From JBDSZL01 sp039925145 (GTDB lineage Bacteria > Acidobacteriota > Vicinamibacteria > Vicinamibacterales > SCN-69-37): a stretch of 64,000 nt of DNA. The notes beneath the pieces were generated by a model, which saw nothing but the letters and a program-made list of their open reading frames with translations, did not search any database and had not been told where the DNA came from. A program made the translations under genes and the position numbers. Location: the NCBI GenBank assembly GCA_039925145.1, contig JBDSZL010000047.1, positions 10,435 to 74,434 on the forward strand. The letters run 5' to 3'. Shown here in pieces: positions 60,313-64,000 of this stretch (position 1 is its first letter; each line of letters opens with the position of its first letter).

Positions 60313-60605
60313 CAGGGACGGCCCTCGATGCGCGTGGCGATGCGTGTGATTTCGAGTTCGGCTTTCGCAATCCGGCGCCACAACGTCAGCACGTAGACGA
60401 CGACCACGATCCAGACCACCGCGTACGCGGAGAAGACGAGCGGCGTCGCGGGCAGTTTCTCCTGGAGAAGCTCGTTGCCAGGTTGGATGGGGCGGAACGT
60501 CTTGTCGGCCTCAGAGGCCTGCGCGAGTAACGTCGCCCCCATCAGCAGCATCGTCACGGACAGAGTCGCGAGCGTGAAACAAGTGCGGGACACCTTGGCG
60601 TTCAT
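60312..60605 (-). CDS. ccmD: CcmD-like protein
   Basis: The 97-residue protein has an N-terminal hydrophobic segment and a second helix (SAYAVVWIVVVVYVLTLWRRI) followed by an amphipathic tail, the usual layout of CcmD, which helps release holo-CcmE from the CcmABC complex. It is 4 bases after ccmC. Sequence conservation in CcmD is weak, so the call rests largely on the position in the operon and helix layout. Confidence 0.75.
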   Translation of the reverse strand: MNAKVSRTCFTLATLSVTMLLMGATLLAQASEADKTFRPIQPGNELLQEKLPATPLVFSAYAVVWIVVVVYVLTLWRRIAKAELEITRIATRIEGRP

Positions 60606-60609
60606 CGGT

Positions 60610-61308
60610 TCAGTCCTCCAGCAGCAGAACGGCGCGTTCGAGTGTCGCCCGGGTAGACTCGAGGCGCACCCGGAGCAGGATCACGGCGATGTAGAACAGC
60701 GTGAACGCCACGAAACACCAGATGAGCGGCCCCGCCATCGTTGACCCAGACTCCACATCACCCGTCGCGATGGCGGCCACCATGTTCGGCAGCACGCTCG
60801 TCTTGGGGTGGAGCGTCCGCCACATGTTGACCGACCAGTACACGAAGGGTGAGAGCACCGCGCCGAACAGGCCTACCGCCGCCGCCATTACCTCGGAGCC
60901 GGCCCCGCCAAACCGGCGCAGCAGCAAGTAGGCGCTGAACACCATCCACATGATGAGTGTGCTCGTGAGCCGCGGCTCCCAGTCCCACCAGACACCCCAC
61001 GCCTTGCGCGCCCAGATCGGGCCGGTGATGAGAACGATGACCCCAAGCACCACGACGAGTTCGGCCAGCGCCAATGCCACGAAGTCCGCCGACTGCCGCC
61101 GGCGCATGAGATAGACGAGGCTTGCCACGCCGCATGCGCTCGACGCGAGCATCATGAGAATCGCATTGGGCACGTGGAAGTAGAAGATTCGCTGCACGAG
61201 CCCCATCGTGGACTCGTAGGGGGCCGTGTCGATGATGAACGGCGCCGCGGCAAACATCGCGGCGGATACGACCAGCAGAACGGGAACGAGACGGCGGCCG
61301 GCTGTCAT
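60610..61308 (-). CDS. ccmC: Cytochrome c maturation heme protein CcmC
   Basis: The 232-residue protein has six membrane helices and the heme-handling motif WGVWWDWEPRLTSTLIMW (WWDWEPR being the tryptophan-rich signature), plus two conserved histidines (FYFHVPNA and MWRTLHP). CcmC places heme on CcmE. It follows ccmB by 6 bases. Confidence 0.93.
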   Translation of the reverse strand: MTAGRRLVPVLLVVSAAMFAAAPFIIDTAPYESTMGLVQRIFYFHVPNAILMMLASSACGVASLVYLMRRRQSADFVALALAELVVVLGVIVLITGPIWARKAWGVWWDWEPRLTSTLIMWMVFSAYLLLRRFGGAGSEVMAAAVGLFGAVLSPFVYWSVNMWRTLHPKTSVLPNMVAAIATGDVESGSTMAGPLIWCFVAFTLFYIAVILLRVRLESTRATLERAVLLLED

Positions 61309-61314
61309 AAGGTC

Positions 61315-61998
61315 TCAGTCGCGCATGACCGGCGCGAATGTCCAGAGCGCCAGGGTGACGAATACTGCGTCAAAGGATACCAGCATCGTGAGGCAGAGTT
61401 CGGCAGTCCCCCAGTCGGGCTCCACTGCGAAAATCGCCGCCGTTCCCTGCACGCCCCCGATGATCAGCGGCATTGTCAGCGGGTACAGCAGCACGGGCAG
61501 GAGTACATCGCGCGACTGCGCGCGGACTAGCATGGCGGCGAACAACGTGCCGATTGCCGCAAACCCGACCGTGCCGGCGGCCATCAACCCCGCCAATAGC
61601 CAGGGCGCCCGCGCGACCGGCGCCCGGAACAGCAGCGCGATGAGCGGCACGAGCAGCAGTTCGATCAAGGCCATCAACAGCAGCAGACCGATGAGTTTGC
61701 CCAGATAGACCGCACTCCGCTCGATTGGGGCGAGCAGCAGCGCCCGGAGTGTCTCCGACTGCCGCTCCCGCTCGAAGGTGCGACCGAGCGCCAGGGTCCC
61801 GGAAAACGCGATCGCCACCCAGAAGATCCCGGCGGCGGCGTTGTCAACCGGCTGCTTCCCTTCCTTGATGAACGCAAACGAGAACACCAGCACGCAGGCA
61901 AGCGCAAAGAACAGGGTGGTGTAGATGAGCTCCCGGCTACGCACCTCCACCTGCAGGTCCTTGCGGGCGATGAGCCAGGCTGCGCGAAGCACGGACAT
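61315..61998 (-). CDS. ccmB: Heme exporter permease CcmB
   Basis: The 227-residue membrane protein starts at ATG 61998 and overlaps the ccmA stop (ATGA). It has about six helices, with AWLIARKDLQVEVRSRELIYT, FWVAIAFSGTLALGRTFERER and YLGKLIGLLLLMALIELLLV segments typical of CcmB. It forms an ABC transporter with CcmA, needed to release heme-loaded CcmE. Confidence 0.92.
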   Translation of the reverse strand: MSVLRAAWLIARKDLQVEVRSRELIYTTLFFALACVLVFSFAFIKEGKQPVDNAAAGIFWVAIAFSGTLALGRTFERERQSETLRALLLAPIERSAVYLGKLIGLLLLMALIELLLVPLIALLFRAPVARAPWLLAGLMAAGTVGFAAIGTLFAAMLVRAQSRDVLLPVLLYPLTMPLIIGGVQGTAAIFAVEPDWGTAELCLTMLVSFDAVFVTLALWTFAPVMRD

Positions 61999-62732
61999 CA
62001 GGACGTCGCCTGGGCGACCGCTGCGCGGTACCGCTGCCGCAACGTGCCTCCATCGCGCGCCATCGGGATGACGCGGCCGTTGGCCAGACACAGCGCGTCG
62101 TCGGTCAGGCCCTCCGCCAGATCGAAGTCGTGGGTCGCCATCACGATGATGGCCCCGGCCGCCCGAATCTGGCGCAGTCGCTCGACGAGCAGCGCCGCGG
62201 AGGCGTCGTCGAGTCCGGTGAATGGTTCGTCGAGCAGGAGCAGCCGAGGAAGGTGAATGAGTGCCCGTTCGAGCGCGAGCCGTTGCCGGAGACCGCGAGA
62301 GAAAGTGCCAACGCGATCGTCGCCCCGATCCGACAATCGCGCGTGCGCGAGGCCGCGAGTCACCGTGGCGGCGACATCCGGGACCCCGTGCAGATGGGCG
62401 AAGAACGTGAGGTTCTCGCGTGCCGTCAGGTCTGCATACAAGAACAGATCGTGGCCGAGCACGCCAATGCGCGAGCGCAGCGTGTCTCCCCAGTCGTCAG
62501 CGTTCCGATCCCCGTAGAGGACTCGCCCCGTGCTGGGCTGCACGAGCGTCGACAGAATGCCGAGGAGGGTCGATTTTCCGGATCCGTTGGGGCCGAACAG
62601 CCCGAGTACTGATCCCGTCCGGCACGTGACCGACACTCGCGACAGCGCCCGACGCCGGCCGTAATGTCGAGAGACGTTCTCGACCGCTGCGACCGTGAAG
62701 TCGCAGGCCGGATCCGCGACCGATGCGGTCAT
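61998..62732 (-). CDS. ccmA: Heme exporter ATPase CcmA
   Basis: The 244-residue ABC ATPase has Walker A GPNGSGKST, the signature FSRGLRQRLALERAL and Walker B LLLLDEPFTGLDD. It pairs with CcmB in the cytochrome c maturation pathway. Its ATG (62732) overlaps the stop of the upstream regulatory-domain protein gene by four bases. Confidence 0.93.
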   Translation of the reverse strand: MTASVADPACDFTVAAVENVSRHYGRRRALSRVSVTCRTGSVLGLFGPNGSGKSTLLGILSTLVQPSTGRVLYGDRNADDWGDTLRSRIGVLGHDLFLYADLTARENLTFFAHLHGVPDVAATVTRGLAHARLSDRGDDRVGTFSRGLRQRLALERALIHLPRLLLLDEPFTGLDDASAALLVERLRQIRAAGAIIVMATHDFDLAEGLTDDALCLANGRVIPMARDGGTLRQRYRAAVAQATS

Positions 62733-63820
62733 GCGGATCGGCGGCGGTTTGGAAAAACGGCCGCCCAGATACCGAGTGAGATGAGAAGCGTGGCGCTGGC
62801 CAGTGCGATGTTGCGAGGCAGCAACGAGTAGTGCGGCAGCCCGGTGACGTCGAACGACAGCACCTGCCCTGTCTTGAACGCAGGGACAGTGGCAACCACC
62901 AGCGGTTGCCCCTGCTCGTTCACAGCACGCTTGTCGCTGAACTGACCCGACTGCATGTCGATGTCACCGCTCTTGAGCGCGAACACCGTCAGCGGCTGGG
63001 TGTCGGCGGGCCAGCGCTGCTCGATGTGCGCGGTCGCGCCGCTGAACGGCAGTTCGAAGGCGACGTTGACGCTCGTGGCTCCCGGCACGAAAGGACCAGT
63101 GACGGTGACGCGTGGGCCGCTTGGAGCAGCCTGTTTGGTCGATCCCTCCATGAGTGTGGTCCCGCGCGCACCCTGCGGCAGTTCAATCGTCAGCGGACCG
63201 CCGAGGTCGACTGGCCCGGTTCCGGCGTTGACGATTTGAAGGACGTAGTAGACGTTCAGCTTCTCGTCCGCGTAGTCGATCACCACGCGAGAGCCGGGCC
63301 CGATGGCGACGGTGCCGCGCGTGGCCGGTCCGACGGGTGGGGCGGGGCCGACGGGAGGAGCAGCAACCGCCCCGGCTGGCGAAGCATCAGGTCCGACGGT
63401 GCCACCACTGGCAACGAGCACGAACCGGATACCGGTCTGGCCGATGGTCACCTCACGCGATTCGATGCGCTCGCCGTCAGGCGTGGCCGTCGCTTTCACG
63501 TGAGCGCCGCTGGCCAGTCCGGCGATTTGCGCCCGGCCTGCGGCGTCGGTCTTCATCGTGGTCTTCTTGCCGTCTACGTCGAACACGACGTCAACGTCCG
63601 AGAGGTTGTTTGCGAAACTGCCGCGCACGACCCGCACCGATACGCTGCCAACTGGAAGATCGCTGGCGGGCAGAGGAATACCTGACGCCTGCCGGATGTC
63701 CATGCCCTGCGCCGCCAGCGGCGGCCCCTGAATCATGACCGCCACAAGAAACATCACAGCCGCACTCACCATCCGTAGCGTGGCATGGCCGCTGGGCGTC
63801 TGGAGACTCCGACATGTCAT
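62729..63820 (-). CDS. Exported regulatory-domain protein ahead of ccmA
   Basis: The 363-residue protein is taken from ATG 63820; its signal segment (MVSAAVMFLVAVMIQ) lies at about 17-31. Residues about 55-130 are a carboxypeptidase-regulatory-like beta domain (GSVSVRVVRGSFANNLSDVD). A Pro/Gly linker with tandem PPVGPA follows, then a beta-rich domain of about 150 residues and a C-terminal membrane helix (IALASATLLISLGIWAAVF). It overlaps ccmA by four bases. Its function is not known, but operon position suggests a role in heme transfer or cytochrome assembly. Confidence 0.78.
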   Translation of the reverse strand: MTCRSLQTPSGHATLRMVSAAVMFLVAVMIQGPPLAAQGMDIRQASGIPLPASDLPVGSVSVRVVRGSFANNLSDVDVVFDVDGKKTTMKTDAAGRAQIAGLASGAHVKATATPDGERIESREVTIGQTGIRFVLVASGGTVGPDASPAGAVAAPPVGPAPPVGPATRGTVAIGPGSRVVIDYADEKLNVYYVLQIVNAGTGPVDLGGPLTIELPQGARGTTLMEGSTKQAAPSGPRVTVTGPFVPGATSVNVAFELPFSGATAHIEQRWPADTQPLTVFALKSGDIDMQSGQFSDKRAVNEQGQPLVVATVPAFKTGQVLSFDVTGLPHYSLLPRNIALASATLLISLGIWAAVFPNRRRSA

Positions 63821-64000
63821 GCGACTCGAGCTCCGCAGTTCTTGCAGAAACGGGCGTCCAGATCGTGAGGTGTGCCGCACTGCACGCACGAGGGGACGGC
63901 GCGGTCGACGTCGACCGATCGTGAACTCGGGACAGAGACAGGCGCTGTTACCCCCGGCGCTGCGGACCTGGTGATGGCAGAACTTGCGGTCTGGTCCAGC
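63817..64000 (-). CDS. Zinc-ribbon protein, partial (C-terminal end)
   Basis: The frame is open from the right edge to a TGA at 63819-63817, giving 60 residues. The end carries a CxxC-x13-CxxC zinc ribbon (SCVQCGTPHDL...FCKNCGARVA). The preceding sequence is Ser/Pro-rich. Its stop shares bases with the ATG of the next gene, so it belongs to the ccm operon. The N-terminus is outside the window and its role is not known. Confidence 0.7.
   Translation of the reverse strand, partial: LDQTASSAITRSAAPGVTAPVSVPSSRSVDVDRAVPSCVQCGTPHDLDARFCKNCGARVA

Overview
The window is GC-rich, densely coded DNA of a diderm (Gram-negative-type) bacterium. Outer-membrane-barrel-like proteins, several lipoproteins with lipobox cysteines, DapF and an Hpn/Wzx-style glycan repertoire show the cell type. 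Large secreted proteins with repeated carboxypeptidase-regulatory-like domains, a CcmA-B-C-D block preceded by such a protein, and a polymorphic RNase P RNA are typical of Acidobacteriota. I infer Acidobacteriota, possibly class Vicinamibacteria; this was read by eye and not confirmed by a search. I saw no insertion sequence, prophage, CRISPR array, tRNA or rRNA.

Layout. 1-6.5 kb: two secreted carboxypeptidase-regulatory-like proteins (the first runs off the left edge), a membrane-tethered methyltransferase, a small membrane protein, a UDP-sugar epimerase, a secreted amidohydrolase and the RNase P RNA gene rnpB (minus strand, with an unusually large P12 hairpin). 6.5-17.5 kb: a long minus-strand housekeeping run in which stops and starts overlap: radC, larC, metG, tatD, polyprenyl diphosphate synthase, ligA, an HtrA protease and an NtrC-type response regulator. 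17.5-24.9 kb: a DUF4398-like lipoprotein, a DASS anion symporter, dapF, a methyltransferase, a GlpD-like dehydrogenase, a predicted barrel protein and ttcA.

24.9-55.3 kb: a surface-glycan locus of about 30 kb written on both strands. It has three GT4 and two GT2 glycosyltransferases, four GT-C-like or polytopic membrane proteins, an LPG-synthase-TM flippase-like protein, a Wzx-type flippase, a polysaccharide deacetylase, a hexapeptide acyltransferase, an extended SDR, an AsnB-type amidotransferase, three methyltransferases, and a DedA/YqaA-type protein. In its middle (38978-43792) sit four consecutive minus-strand lipoprotein genes: two tandem SGNH/GDSL hydrolases and two FN3-like proteins that share an unnamed Trp/Gly-rich C-terminal module. 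I regard this island as the most interesting part of the window. Four of the five convergent gene pairs in the glycan locus overlap at their 3' ends; none of the four convergent pairs outside it does.

55.3-64 kb: a predicted barrel protein, an inositol-monophosphatase-family enzyme with an RsbW-like ATPase, aroA-aroK-phosphoesterase on the plus strand, and a minus-strand cytochrome c maturation operon (zinc-ribbon protein at the right edge, regulatory-domain protein, ccmA, ccmB, ccmC, ccmD and a 64-residue membrane protein).

How the parts fit: the glycan genes would build lipid-linked sugars, modify them by methyl, acyl, deacetyl and amino changes, and flip them. The lipoproteins are placed to bind or trim the product outside the inner membrane. 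These functional links are inference from families and order.
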